Shown in pieces: positions 12,397-21,507 of a stretch of DNA of 64,000 nucleotides (position 1 is the first letter of the stretch; each line of letters opens with the position of its first letter). The position numbers and the translations under genes are program-made. The notes beneath the pieces are model-generated. The model made no database searches and was not told the origin of the DNA. It worked only from the letters and a program-made list of their open reading frames with translations. The stretch is from positions 806,001 through 870,000 of the forward strand of contig NZ_CP126242.1 of assembly GCF_030142045.1 (NCBI RefSeq). Direction: 5' to 3'. The DNA comes from Arthrobacter sp. zg-Y919 (GTDB taxonomy: Bacteria > Actinomycetota > Actinomycetes > Actinomycetales > Micrococcaceae).

Positions 12397-13059
12397 CTAC
12401 TTGGGCAGTGTCGTACGCAGGACGGCGGGGTGTTCCAGGGCGCCGAAACCGGAGACGAGTTCGGCGCTGCCTTCCGCCAGCCGGTAGGACAGCCCAATCA
12501 CGGCAACCCGTCCCTCGTCGACGGCGGCCGCGATGAGCCTGGAGCTGTCCACCAGACGTTCGGCGGTCTGCTTCGTATGCTCCACCACCATGTCATTGAC
12601 CTCGTGCAGGTCCTTGCGCTGTGCCGCGAGCACGGAAGGGGTGATCCGTTCGACCAGGGAGCGGACATACCCGCTGGGCATCTCGCCGGTGTCGACGGTT
12701 TCCTTCGCGGCAGTGACGGCGCCGCAGTTGTCATGTCCCAGCACCGCAATCAGGGGTACACCCAGTGTGTCCACGCTGTATTCCAGCGAACCAAGGACGG
12801 CATCGTCGATCACCTGGCCCGCGGTGCGGACGACGAATGCGTCGCCGAGGCCGAGGTCAAAAATGATCTCAGCGGCAAGACGGGAATCCGAGCAGCCGAA
12901 GATGACGGCGAACGGGTTCTGTCCTTCCACCAGGGAGCTGCGCCGCGGCGCGTCCTGATTGGGGTGGCTCGCTGTGCCGGCAACGAAGCGTTCGTTGCCT
13001 TTACGCAGCCGATGCCAGGCCTGGGCGGGAGTGATGGTCGTTTCAGTCTCTGTTTCCAC
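12397..13059 (-). CDS. beta-class carbonic anhydrase
   Basis: A 220-residue beta-carbonic anhydrase interconverting CO2 and bicarbonate. The zinc ligands are visible: C56 in FGCSDSRL, then H109 and C112 in LGHDNCGA, with the D58/R60 dyad present. It has no signal peptide, so it is cytosolic and probably supplies bicarbonate for carboxylations. It lies between DUF4245 and fumC on the same strand with short gaps; the linkage to fumarase looks conserved but is not functionally explained. Confidence 0.93.
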   Translation of the reverse strand: METETETTITPAQAWHRLRKGNERFVAGTASHPNQDAPRRSSLVEGQNPFAVIFGCSDSRLAAEIIFDLGLGDAFVVRTAGQVIDDAVLGSLEYSVDTLGVPLIAVLGHDNCGAVTAAKETVDTGEMPSGYVRSLVERITPSVLAAQRKDLHEVNDMVVEHTKQTAERLVDSSRLIAAAVDEGRVAVIGLSYRLAEGSAELVSGFGALEHPAVLRTTLPK

Positions 13060-13104
13060 GCTACCGAGGTTACTCCTGTGGTGCGGCCGGATGCGGGCGG
13101 AAGG

Positions 13105-13698
13105 TCAGTTGCCGCGCAGGTCCTGGACCGCGTGTTCGGCCAGGACATCGAATTCAGCCAGATCGGCGGAGCCGGACAGCAGGAGGGTCTGCCCCTCGAT
13201 CTCGGTGACCAGCGTTGCCTCGCCGTTGGAGGAATCACGCAGCTCCCACGTCACTCCGCCGGACTGGCGTTCCCCGGAGACGGTCGAGTCACCGGTGTGC
13301 TGGAAGATCCAGGTGGGATTCGCGGCGTTGGTCTGCGTCAGTGAGATGAATTCCGTCTCCGGGGTGAGATATCCCACCTCCCAGTTCGGGACGCCGTCAT
13401 TGGTCCCCGCGTTCCAGCGGGCGTAGTTCGCGGTCCAGCCGTCCGGCAGCTCCAGGGCCAGCGGGACGTATCCGGCATCACCGGCGGCCTGGTTGGCGGC
13501 CGCAGCGACATCGACGTCGCGCGCCTGCATCTTGGGGGCTGGGTTGAGCAGCACCGGCACCAGGCACAGTGCCAGTGTGAGGCCAGTGGCGATCAGCATG
13601 CCCATCACCGTGGCATTGGCCCGCTTTGCCTGCTTGGCGGTCAATACCGGCGTTACGGCGTCATCGGTCTGCTGGGGGTCGGGGTGCGTTTCGCTCAC
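13105..13698 (-). CDS. DUF4245 domain-containing membrane-anchored protein
   Basis: A 197-residue protein with a short cytoplasmic N-terminus, one hydrophobic anchor at about residues 30-50 and an extracytoplasmic domain containing PDGWTANYARW, typical of the actinobacterial DUF4245 family. Function unknown. It is the first gene of the probable operon with carbonic anhydrase and fumC, and is divergent from glpX, an arrangement familiar in actinobacteria. Confidence 0.87.
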   Translation of the reverse strand: MSETHPDPQQTDDAVTPVLTAKQAKRANATVMGMLIATGLTLALCLVPVLLNPAPKMQARDVDVAAAANQAAGDAGYVPLALELPDGWTANYARWNAGTNDGVPNWEVGYLTPETEFISLTQTNAANPTWIFQHTGDSTVSGERQSGGVTWELRDSSNGEATLVTEIEGQTLLLSGSADLAEFDVLAEHAVQDLRGN

Positions 13699-13771
13699 CC
13701 CTCCATAATCTCTTATGCGGGCGCGATGTCCTACTCGGTACAGCCACTGTCAGTGAAATCCCCGCGCAGGG

Positions 13772-13799
13772 TGGTGACGGGAGGCACTCAGACTATGAT
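13772..13799 (+). promoter_or_regulatory. candidate promoter of glpX
   Basis: TATGAT at 13794-13799 is a good -10 hexamer, with a weaker -35 (TGGTGA, 13772-13777) 16 bases upstream. Transcription would begin near 13806, leaving a leader of about 60 bases before the chosen glpX start. Sequence match only. Confidence 0.4.
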
Positions 13800-13867
13800 C
13801 GGACAAAAGGACATCCGCTCCCTGGCGGGTGTCCGTTTACATCGAAATTTCGAAGATGAGGTTTGAC

Positions 13868-14896
13868 GTGTCCAAAGGTGCCCAGTACTCCACACTTTCC
13901 CCCGCATTGGCAGTCGGGGATTCCGAGCCGGACCGGAACCTGGCCCTTGAGCTCGTCCGGGTCACCGAGGCAGCAGCCATCGCCGGCGGCCACTGGGTGG
14001 GCTTCGGCGACAAGAACGCCGCCGACGGCGCCGCCGTGGACGCGATGCGTTCACTCATTTCCACTGTCCACTTCAACGGCGTCGTCGTCATCGGCGAAGG
14101 CGAAAAAGACGAAGCGCCGATGCTCTACAACGGCGAACACGTGGGTGACGGCACCGGAGCACTGTGCGACGTCGCCGTGGACCCGATCGACGGAACCCGC
14201 CTGACCGCGCTCGGCATCAACAATGCCCTCGCCGTTCTTGCGGTGGCGGAGCGCGGCACGATGTTTGACCCCTCGGCCGTGTTCTACATGGAGAAGCTGG
14301 TCACAGGTCCCGAAGCCGCCGACATGGTGGACCTCCGCCTGCCGGTGAAGCAGAACCTGCACCTGATCGCCAAGGCCAAGGGCAAGAAGATCAACCAGCT
14401 CAACGTGATGGTCCTGGAACGCGACCGCCACAAGCCCCTCGTCCAGGAAATCCGCGATGCCGGCGCACGCACCCGGATGCTGATGGACGGCGACGTCGCC
14501 GGCGGCATCGCGGCGGCACGTGAAGGCACCGACGTCGATGCGTTGATGGGCATCGGTGGAACCCCGGAGGGCATCATTACCGCCTGTGCCGTCAAGACAC
14601 TCGGCGGCGTCATCCAGGGCCGCTTGTGGCCGACGTCGGACGACGAGAAGCAGAAGGCGATCGACGCCGGCCACGACCTGGACCGCGTGATGTCCACCAA
14701 TGACCTGGTCTGGAGCGACAACTGCTACTTCGCCGCCACGGGCATCACCGACGGCGACCTGCTGCGCGGCGTGCGTTACAAGAAGGACCGTGTGCTGACC
14801 CAGTCGATCGTGATGCGCTCCAAGTCCGGCACCATCCGCGTGGTGGACGGCGAACACCAGGCGCACAAGTGGGAGTCCTACGCCCGCTCGATGTAA
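13868..14896 (+). CDS. glpX: class II fructose-1,6-bisphosphatase GlpX
   Basis: A 342-residue GlpX-type phosphatase that converts fructose 1,6-bisphosphate to fructose 6-phosphate in gluconeogenesis. The metal and substrate motifs DPIDGTRLTALG and GIGGTPEGIITACAVK are intact, as is the early GEGEKDEAPML. GTG 13868 is preferred because GATGAGG precedes it with a six-base gap; earlier in-frame starts at 13829 and 13856 would add residues that do not look conserved. It is followed by a perfect hairpin terminator and is apparently monocistronic. Confidence 0.93.
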   Translation: MSKGAQYSTLSPALAVGDSEPDRNLALELVRVTEAAAIAGGHWVGFGDKNAADGAAVDAMRSLISTVHFNGVVVIGEGEKDEAPMLYNGEHVGDGTGALCDVAVDPIDGTRLTALGINNALAVLAVAERGTMFDPSAVFYMEKLVTGPEAADMVDLRLPVKQNLHLIAKAKGKKINQLNVMVLERDRHKPLVQEIRDAGARTRMLMDGDVAGGIAAAREGTDVDALMGIGGTPEGIITACAVKTLGGVIQGRLWPTSDDEKQKAIDAGHDLDRVMSTNDLVWSDNCYFAATGITDGDLLRGVRYKKDRVLTQSIVMRSKSGTIRVVDGEHQAHKWESYARSM

Positions 14897-14927
14897 GGGG
14901 CAGCGGCTCTCCAGGAAAACCCAGTAA

Positions 14928-14965
14928 GGGAAACAGGCGGCCGGATATCCGGCCGCCTGTTTCCC
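14928..14965 (+). terminator. hairpin terminator of glpX
   Basis: A perfect 38-bp palindrome with 19-base arms; the outer arms are GGGAAACAGG and CCTGTTTCCC. It lies 32 bases after the glpX stop and upstream of the femX-like gene. No long U-run follows. Confidence 0.75.
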
Positions 14966-15016
14966 TGTCACGCGCCTTTTTCGGGTGCGGCGGGGGAGCC
15001 AAGTAGGCTGGAAGGC

Positions 15017-16045
15017 ATGACTCTGCGCGTTACCCCCTGCTCCGATGCCGCCTCCTGGAACGAAACCGTTAACCGCTTCCGCGGACATCCGCAGCAGTTG
15101 TGGGGCTGGGGCCAGACCAAAGCCCAGCACGGGTGGAGCGTTGACCGTGTGCTGGTGAGTGACGACTCAGGCACCGTCCTCGGCTCCGCACAGGTCCTGC
15201 TGCGGGCCCTGCCCTTCCCGTTCCGTGCCCTGGCCTACATTCCCCGCGGACCCCAGGGGGAACCCGGGCGTGAACTGGACGTCCTGGACGCCGTAGGCAG
15301 CTATGTAAAGAGCACGCATTCCGCGGTGGCCCTGTCCATCGAACCGGACTGGGACGCTGACGGGAAGCTCGTGGCGGGACTGCCCGGACTCGGCTTCCGC
15401 CGCAGCGAGAACACCATCCTCATCGGCCGGACGCTGATCCTGGACCTGCAGCGCAGCCTCGAGGACCTTTCCGGCGACATGAGCAAAAAACACCGCCAGT
15501 ACATCCGGAAGTCCGGACGCGAAGACCTGACCTACCGGCGCGTGACGCGCGCGGAAATCGCCAAGTGCCTGGCGGTGTACAAGCTCACCGCCCAGCGGGC
15601 GGACTTCGGCATCCACGAAGACGCCTATTACCTGGATATCTTCGACAACCTGGGTGAGGATTCACCCGTCTACGCAGCCTTCAAGGGCGAGGACGTGGTC
15701 GCCTTCCTCTGGCTTTCCACGAGCGGCTACACCGCATTCGAGCTCTACGGGGGAATGACGGAGGAAGGCGAACGGCTGCGGGCCAACTACGCCCTGAAGT
15801 GGCACGCCATCTCCGACATGAAGGAGCGTGGAATCACCCGGTATGACTTCAACGGCCTGCTCAATGACGGGGTCTCGAAGTTCAAGATGGGCTGGGCGAA
15901 ACACGAAGACCAACTGGCCGGCACCTGGGACAAGCCCCTGTCGCCGCTGTACCCGGTCTTTTCCACCGCACTGCCCGTGGCCAAGACGGGGATGCGGAAG
16001 GCCCGCGGGGTGCTTACCGCCGTGAAGAGCCGGCTCGGCCGGTAG
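15017..16045 (+). CDS. FemABX-family peptidoglycan bridge aminoacyltransferase
   Basis: A 342-residue protein with the two GNAT-like halves of the FemA/FemB/FemX family. These enzymes transfer amino acids from aminoacyl-tRNA to the lipid II stem peptide to build the interpeptide bridge. Visible markers are SGDMSKKHRQYIRKSGRE in the middle and the C-terminal YDFNGLLNDGVSKFKMGWA that ends the second GNAT fold. It is soluble and cytoplasmic. It is convergent with manA, three bases away. The amino acid added cannot be inferred. Confidence 0.87.
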   Translation: MTLRVTPCSDAASWNETVNRFRGHPQQLWGWGQTKAQHGWSVDRVLVSDDSGTVLGSAQVLLRALPFPFRALAYIPRGPQGEPGRELDVLDAVGSYVKSTHSAVALSIEPDWDADGKLVAGLPGLGFRRSENTILIGRTLILDLQRSLEDLSGDMSKKHRQYIRKSGREDLTYRRVTRAEIAKCLAVYKLTAQRADFGIHEDAYYLDIFDNLGEDSPVYAAFKGEDVVAFLWLSTSGYTAFELYGGMTEEGERLRANYALKWHAISDMKERGITRYDFNGLLNDGVSKFKMGWAKHEDQLAGTWDKPLSPLYPVFSTALPVAKTGMRKARGVLTAVKSRLGR

Positions 16046-16048
16046 GGC

Positions 16049-17371
16049 CTAGGCCCCCAAATCCAGTCGGGGAGCATCCGGCTCCCGGTCCGGCGCCGTT
16101 CCGACGGTCACCGCAAAGGCGAGGGCGCCGTCGTCGTGCTGGGCGGAGTCGGCGGCGAGACGCGCCGTGACCGGGGCCTCGGCCGCCGGAACGAAGGCGC
16201 TCTGCCCGGCCTCCAGCGTGAGGCTGCCGGTGGGGGAAGCCAGGACGATGGTGCCCCGCACAGCGATAACAACGGCTGGCCCGTTCTGCAGCACCGGCAG
16301 TTCGGTGGGGAGGGAATCCCCGGCACTGCCCGCGGGTCCCTGTGCCAGTTCGAGGCGCTGGAGCGCGAACTCCTCGAACGGCGGCCGGAACACCTGCTGT
16401 CCGGGACCGGTGGTGTCGGCGGACAGGTAGGGGACGCCCAGGGGGCGGAAATCGACGGTCTTCAGCAGTTCGGGCACGTCGACGTGCTTGGGTGTCAGAC
16501 CGCCGCGCAGGACATTGTCGGACGCTGCCATGACTTCCACGCCCAGGCCGCTGAGATACGCGTGGACGTTCCCGGCCGGCAGGTATACGGCGTCGCCGGG
16601 CTGCAGCGAGACGCGGTTGAGCAGCAGGGAGAGCAGGACGCCGGGATCGCCCGGGTAGTAACCGTTCAACTCGGCTAGGGTGGCCATTTCCCGCCCGTAC
16701 GTGCCCCTGGCGGACTCCGCCGCAGCTGCGCTCAACTCGACGGCCGCGCGCACGGCTTCCCCGTCGTTGATCAGTGCGCGGAACACGGACTGCAGTCTTT
16801 CGGGTGCGGGATGGCCGGAGGACAGCTCCGCCACGATCCATTCCAGCAGCTCGGGCACGTCCCGGCCGGAAGCGGAAACGGCAGCAGTGAGGGCGCGGAA
16901 AAGCCCCGCAGCCTCGTCCGGGCTGCGGAATCCGCAGAGCGCTTCGAACGGCGTCAACGCGAAGATCATCTCCGGCTTATGGTGCTCGTCCTTGTAATTG
17001 CGGTCGCGGGCGCCGCGGTCAATGCCGGCCTCCTCCTCGGCGGCATAACCGGCGCGGGCCTGCTCGGGCGTGGGATGGACCTGCAGCGACAGGGGAGCGC
17101 CGGCCGCCAGGATCTTCGCCAGGAACGGCAGCTCCGGGCCGAAGCGGGCCACGGCATCGGCACCGAGCATCCGCTCGGGGTCGGTGGCAATCAACTCATC
17201 GAGCGTGTCGCTGCCCGCTACGGGGGGTACCAGCACCGAAGGCGCCCCGGAGTGCGCGCCGATCCACAGCTCGGCCTCGGGTTCGCCTGAGGGTTCGCGG
17301 CCGAATAGCTCGGCCATCGCCGTGGTCGATCCCCAGGCGTAGGGGCGAAGGGTGTTCCGGAGCAGGTACAC
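16049..17371 (-). CDS. manA: mannose-6-phosphate isomerase, class I
   Basis: A 440-residue type I phosphomannose isomerase interconverting fructose 6-phosphate and mannose 6-phosphate, the entry to GDP-mannose and mannosylated envelope polymers. Zinc-site motifs are present: LQVHP (Q97, H99) and HHKPEMIF (E134), with the family N-terminus YLLRNTLRPYAWGS. I start at GTG 17371 because homologues begin at that motif and GAGG lies just upstream; the frame stays open to 17449, which would overlap the LCP gene by 16 bases. No phosphomannomutase gene adjoins it. Confidence 0.9.
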   Translation of the reverse strand: MYLLRNTLRPYAWGSTTAMAELFGREPSGEPEAELWIGAHSGAPSVLVPPVAGSDTLDELIATDPERMLGADAVARFGPELPFLAKILAAGAPLSLQVHPTPEQARAGYAAEEEAGIDRGARDRNYKDEHHKPEMIFALTPFEALCGFRSPDEAAGLFRALTAAVSASGRDVPELLEWIVAELSSGHPAPERLQSVFRALINDGEAVRAAVELSAAAAESARGTYGREMATLAELNGYYPGDPGVLLSLLLNRVSLQPGDAVYLPAGNVHAYLSGLGVEVMAASDNVLRGGLTPKHVDVPELLKTVDFRPLGVPYLSADTTGPGQQVFRPPFEEFALQRLELAQGPAGSAGDSLPTELPVLQNGPAVVIAVRGTIVLASPTGSLTLEAGQSAFVPAAEAPVTARLAADSAQHDDGALAFAVTVGTAPDREPDAPRLDLGA

Positions 17372-17433
17372 GGGCCTCTTTTCGGTTGCTGGGCGGACGG
17401 CGTGCGGGGAAGCAGAGCGGCGGAGGTCCGGGT

Positions 17434-19053
17434 CTATCCCGGGCTGCACTCACCGTTGTTGTTCAGGATCGAGCCGAGGGTGACATCGTCGCCGATTTCC
17501 GCCAGATACTGCAGGTATTCCACCGTGATTTCCGCTTCCTCCTCCTGCGGCACCTCGGTCAGCGGGGTTCCGTCGGCAGCTTCGCCGTCAGTACCGGCAT
17601 CCGGCGCGGCTTCCGCAGGGGCCGCTTCTTCCGGGGCGGCTTCTTCGGCCGGGGCCGGTGCGGGATCGGGTTCAACAGGCGACGATTCGGTGCCGGCCAG
17701 GAAATCCTGCACCCGGGCGTGGATCAGGTTGAAGTCCGGATACGTCACGAAGTTTTCCGCTGCTGAGCCGAAGTCCGGAGGACCGATGGTCATCCGCTGC
17801 ATCGTGAGGCCCTTTGCCTTGAGGGCCAGGTCCACGAAGCTGCCCAGCTGGTCCTGGGGCAGATCCGTTTCCACAATCTCTTCACCTGCTGTGGCGATGG
17901 CCTGGAAGCGGGTGAGGAGGGTGGCCGGGTCCATTTGGGCAATCATGGCCTGCTGGACGCACTGCTGCCGGGAGATCCGGTGGTAATCGGTCACGAACTC
18001 GCGCGACCGCGCATACCAAAGGGCGTGGTAGCCGTCGAGTGTCTGGACGCCCGGGGGAATCCAGCCGTCCGGGGGATAGTGCCGGTTGGTGCCGGGAATC
18101 TCACCGGCAGTGATGGGCACCCAGCCGCCGGAATTGATCTTGATTCCGCCCATGGCGTCAATCAGGTGCGAGAAACCTTCCATGTCCACAATCACGTAGC
18201 CCTGCACCTCGAGGCCGAGGGTGCCGCTCACGGCGTCCATCATGGCTTCGGCACCGGGATCGTCGGAACCGGGGTAGAGATCCGCGTAGTTCTCCGTGAC
18301 GGTCTGGTAGAGGCTGTTGATGATGCACTCGTCACCGCAGTCGTAGCCGGTGGGGTACACATCGTTGAGCGGGGAATCGGCGGGGAACTGGGCGTTCTGG
18401 AAGTTGCGGGGGATGCTGAAGGTCACCGGCTGGCCGGTCTTGGCATCCACGCTGATCATCGAAATGCTGTCCGGACGCAGGCCTGTCCGGTCCTCGCCGG
18501 CGTCGCCGCCCATCAGGAGGAAGTTGTAGCGGCCGTCCACGGGATCAAGCGAAGGTCCGGAGGCGAAGATCGAGCCGAAGGTCTGGCGGCTGACGTTGAG
18601 CAGGTAGGCCCCGTAGGCGAGGCTGCCGCTGGTTGCGATCATCAGCAGTGCCAGACAGATGGAGACGAGGGGGCGTACGCCGCGCTCCAGCAGCGGAGGT
18701 CGGATGATGCGCAGGGTGTTCAGGAACAGCAGGGCCCATGCGACGGCTAGGACGGCCAAGATAATCATGACCAGGAACGAGGCCCACCCATGGGTAAGGA
18801 TATCGATGACCAGGGCGCGGTTTGTCAGGGCGAGCACCACTGCCGCGATGGCGACGGCCCAGGCTGTGAAGGTGACTTTGAGGGCGCGCCGGCCGAGCCG
18901 CCGGTCGCCGGCGACCACCTGTGCAGCTCCCGGAATCACCAAGGTCAGCAGCAGGAGGATAAAGGCACGTTTTGTCCGCACGCCCGGGGCGGCGGCCTGG
19001 GGGTAGCGCACGGGATCGGTGTAGCCGCTCCCTGCGTTGTATTGCTGGTTCAT
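17434..19053 (-). CDS. LCP (LytR-CpsA-Psr) family cell-wall polymer ligase
   Basis: A 539-residue protein with four hydrophobic segments (about 30-46, 62-80, 90-112, 128-150) and then an extracytoplasmic LCP phosphotransferase domain from about residue 175 to 420. The conserved acidic/arginine core GGDAGEDRTGLRPDSI is visible, as are SIPRNF and YARSREFVTDYHRI. LCP enzymes transfer glycopolymers from polyprenyl diphosphate onto peptidoglycan. The C-terminus is a low-complexity Glu/Ala/Pro tail. ATG 19053 follows the purE stop by seven bases, so it is co-transcribed with purK-purE. Confidence 0.92.
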   Translation of the reverse strand: MNQQYNAGSGYTDPVRYPQAAAPGVRTKRAFILLLLTLVIPGAAQVVAGDRRLGRRALKVTFTAWAVAIAAVVLALTNRALVIDILTHGWASFLVMIILAVLAVAWALLFLNTLRIIRPPLLERGVRPLVSICLALLMIATSGSLAYGAYLLNVSRQTFGSIFASGPSLDPVDGRYNFLLMGGDAGEDRTGLRPDSISMISVDAKTGQPVTFSIPRNFQNAQFPADSPLNDVYPTGYDCGDECIINSLYQTVTENYADLYPGSDDPGAEAMMDAVSGTLGLEVQGYVIVDMEGFSHLIDAMGGIKINSGGWVPITAGEIPGTNRHYPPDGWIPPGVQTLDGYHALWYARSREFVTDYHRISRQQCVQQAMIAQMDPATLLTRFQAIATAGEEIVETDLPQDQLGSFVDLALKAKGLTMQRMTIGPPDFGSAAENFVTYPDFNLIHARVQDFLAGTESSPVEPDPAPAPAEEAAPEEAAPAEAAPDAGTDGEAADGTPLTEVPQEEEAEITVEYLQYLAEIGDDVTLGSILNNNGECSPG

Positions 19054-19060
19054 TGCTGTC

Positions 19061-19591
19061 CTAGTCCGTTCCGGCCAGGGCGGTGCGCAGGGCAGCGCCC
19101 TTCGCCATGGCGGACTGGCGCAGTCCCCCGGCAAAATCGATGAGCTGCTGCTGCAGGCGGGCTGCCAGGGGATCGGTACCTGCGGCCAGCATCCGCACCG
19201 CCAGCAGTCCGGCGTTCCGGGCACCGCCAATGGAGACCGCAGCAACCGGCACGCCGGCAGGCATCTGGACGATGGACAGCAGGGAATCCATGCCGTCCAG
19301 GTACTTCAGCGGCACGGGAACACCGATGACGGGAAGCGGAGTCACGGAGGCAAGCATGCCGGGCAGATGGGCCGCACCGCCGGCTCCGGCAATGATGACC
19401 CGCAGGCCGCGCCGGTGGGCATTCTGTCCGTACTCCAGCATGTCCGCCGGCATCCGGTGGGCGGAGACGACGTCGGCTTCGTAGGGAATGTCGAATTCGG
19501 CCAGCGCGGCAGCTGCGGCGTCCATGACCGGCCAATCGGAGTCCGAACCCATAACGAGGCCTACCAGCGGTGTGGTAGCACGGTGGGGCAT
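19061..19591 (-). CDS. purE: 5-(carboxyamino)imidazole ribonucleotide mutase
   Basis: A 176-residue PurE class I mutase converting N5-CAIR to CAIR in purine synthesis. The start motif [13 protein letters not shown] and the catalytic-histidine segment [11 protein letters not shown] are intact, along with [11 protein letters not shown]. It lies four bases after purK and seven before the LCP gene on the same strand, so the three genes form one unit. Complete and ordinary for the family. Confidence 0.95.
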   Translation of the reverse strand: MPHRATTPLVGLVMGSDSDWPVMDAAAAALAEFDIPYEADVVSAHRMPADMLEYGQNAHRRGLRVIIAGAGGAAHLPGMLASVTPLPVIGVPVPLKYLDGMDSLLSIVQMPAGVPVAAVSIGGARNAGLLAVRMLAAGTDPLAARLQQQLIDFAGGLRQSAMAKGAALRTALAGTD

Positions 19592-19595
19592 GCTT

Positions 19596-20762
19596 TCAGT
19601 TCTCCTTCAGGGGGTCGCGGCCGTCACGGATGATGGCCGCCGCCCGGCCGGCACTGCGGCGGAGGGCGGGGACGCCGTCGGCGGAACCGACGGCATTAAC
19701 GTGGCCGATCTTACGTCCCGTACGCACCGATTTGCCGTAGGTATGGACCTTGGCGGCGGGTTCGGCCGCCAGGGCCAGGGGATAGGAGGCAAACAGGTCG
19801 CTGTTTTCCCCGCCGAGGATGTTTTTCATCACGGCCGCCCCGCCGGTCAGGTCCGTTGACCCGAGGGGGAGGTCCAGGACCGCCCGCAGGTGCTGTTCGA
19901 ACTGGCCGGTGACGGAGCCGTCCATGGTCCAGTGCCCGGAGTTGTGCGGGCGCATCGCAAGTTCATTGACCAGAAATCCGGGGCCGCGGCCGGGAGTCTC
20001 GAAAAGTTCGGCAGCCATCACACCGGTCACGCCCAGTTCAGCGGCCAGGCGCAGGGCGGCGGCGGCAGCAGCTTCCGCGACAGCAGGATCAAGATCCGGC
20101 GCGGGCGCAATGACCTCGTCGCAGACCCCGCGAACCTGGATGGACTCAACGACGGGCCAGGCCGCCGTTTCCCCGCTTGGTGTGCGGGCGACGAGGGCCG
20201 ACAACTCGCGGCTGAAGGGGACTTTTTCCTCGGCCAGCAGCGGCCCGTTGCCGAACCAGTCGGCGCTGTCCCTGGCGGAACCGGCGTCGTCGACAACCCG
20301 CACGCCCTTGCCGTCGTAACCGCCGCGCGGTGTCTTCAGGACCACGGGCCAGCCAGCTGAGTTGCCGAAGGCCACCAGCTCCTCGACCGTGGTCACCTCC
20401 GCCCAGCGGGGATTGGGCAGGCCCAGGCGTTCCACGGCAGCACGCATAACGAGCTTGTCCTGTGCATGGATCAGCGCAGCGGGACCGGGCCGGACGTTGG
20501 TGCCCTTCTCGACCAGGGCCAGCAGATGCTCCCCGGGGACGTGCTCATGGTCAAACGTGACCACGTCCACTCCGGCGGCGAAATCGGCAAGGACCTGCAG
20601 ATCCCGGTAATCGCCTACTGTGGCATTCGCCACGGCCGGTACCGCCGACACATCGAGGCCCTCGGCGAGCACACGCAGCTCGAATCCGAGGGCTGTGGCC
20701 GCCGGGGCCATCATCCGGGCGAGCTGGCCGCCGCCTATCACGCCGATAATTGGGAAATCCAC
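19596..20762 (-). CDS. purK: 5-(carboxyamino)imidazole ribonucleotide synthase
   Basis: A 388-residue ATP-grasp enzyme that makes N5-CAIR from AIR, ATP and bicarbonate. Motifs include the N-terminal [13 protein letters not shown], the ATP-grasp loop [12 protein letters not shown] and the C-terminal [14 protein letters not shown]. The GTG start at 20762 has only a weak Shine-Dalgarno. It precedes purE and LCP on the same strand and is divergent from gtrA over 181 bases. Confidence 0.95.
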   Translation of the reverse strand: MDFPIIGVIGGGQLARMMAPAATALGFELRVLAEGLDVSAVPAVANATVGDYRDLQVLADFAAGVDVVTFDHEHVPGEHLLALVEKGTNVRPGPAALIHAQDKLVMRAAVERLGLPNPRWAEVTTVEELVAFGNSAGWPVVLKTPRGGYDGKGVRVVDDAGSARDSADWFGNGPLLAEEKVPFSRELSALVARTPSGETAAWPVVESIQVRGVCDEVIAPAPDLDPAVAEAAAAAALRLAAELGVTGVMAAELFETPGRGPGFLVNELAMRPHNSGHWTMDGSVTGQFEQHLRAVLDLPLGSTDLTGGAAVMKNILGGENSDLFASYPLALAAEPAAKVHTYGKSVRTGRKIGHVNAVGSADGVPALRRSAGRAAAIIRDGRDPLKEN

Positions 20763-20943
20763 GTCTTAAGGGTACCTATAAGGGCAGTAGTTCCAGCGGT
20801 GCGACCCCGCCGTTCCCGCGGTCCCCGGGAAACTCCCATAAAGGACCGGTATTATCGGGAGTTGACCGCCGCGCGCCCGCGCGTCGGGTTTTGGCAGCCA
20901 TCGATCCTCAGGGAGTGCTGCCGTTGATCGGCCACGGAGGGTC

Positions 20944-21507
20944 ATGTTTACATCGCTGTCAGCTCGGATGCGGGGCCTCGTGTCCCTTTTTTGGCGCGAG
21001 GTTGCCAAGTTCGGAACGGTGGGCGCACTGGCCTTCATTGTCGACAACGGACTTACCCTGTACCTGATGCACGGGCCAATGTCCGGCAGTGAGGTCAAGG
21101 CACGTTTCGTGGGCGCCGTCGTCGCCACCATGTTCTCCTGGGTCGCCAACCGGTACTGGACATTCCGACGCCGCCGCAGCGTTGACAACGTCGGCCGCGA
21201 ACTCGGGTTGTTCCTCCTCATCAATGGTGTGGGCATCCTTATCTCCACCGGATTCACCTGGGTGGCGCGCTACCCGATGGGCATTGAAGACAAGAACATG
21301 CTCTTCCTGGCGGGCGTGCTGGGCATCGCCGTGGCCACGGTGCTGCGTTTCTTCGCCTACCGTTTCTGGGTGTTCAACGCCGAGCTGGACCAGGAACCCG
21401 GATTCGAGCAGGACCGCGCGCTCCTCGCGGAGCCCGTGGTCCAGCCCGGCAGTGCCGTCAATAACAGCGCCGTCAATAACGCGGTTAAGCCTCCAAGCGC
21501 TTCGTAA
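20944..21507 (+). CDS. GtrA family membrane protein
   Basis: A 187-residue protein with four hydrophobic helices between about residues 20 and 145 and the GtrA marker KFGTVGALAFIVDNG. A second basic-aromatic motif, RFFAYRFWVFN, ends the last helix. GtrA proteins are thought to move polyprenyl-linked sugars across the membrane for glycopolymer synthesis. The cytoplasmic tail is acidic and ends in an imperfect repeat (AVNNSAVNNAV) encoded by a 15-base duplication. That tail overlaps the end of the convergent TIGR03089 gene by 23 bases. Confidence 0.9.
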   Translation: MFTSLSARMRGLVSLFWREVAKFGTVGALAFIVDNGLTLYLMHGPMSGSEVKARFVGAVVATMFSWVANRYWTFRRRRSVDNVGRELGLFLLINGVGILISTGFTWVARYPMGIEDKNMLFLAGVLGIAVATVLRFFAYRFWVFNAELDQEPGFEQDRALLAEPVVQPGSAVNNSAVNNAVKPPSAS

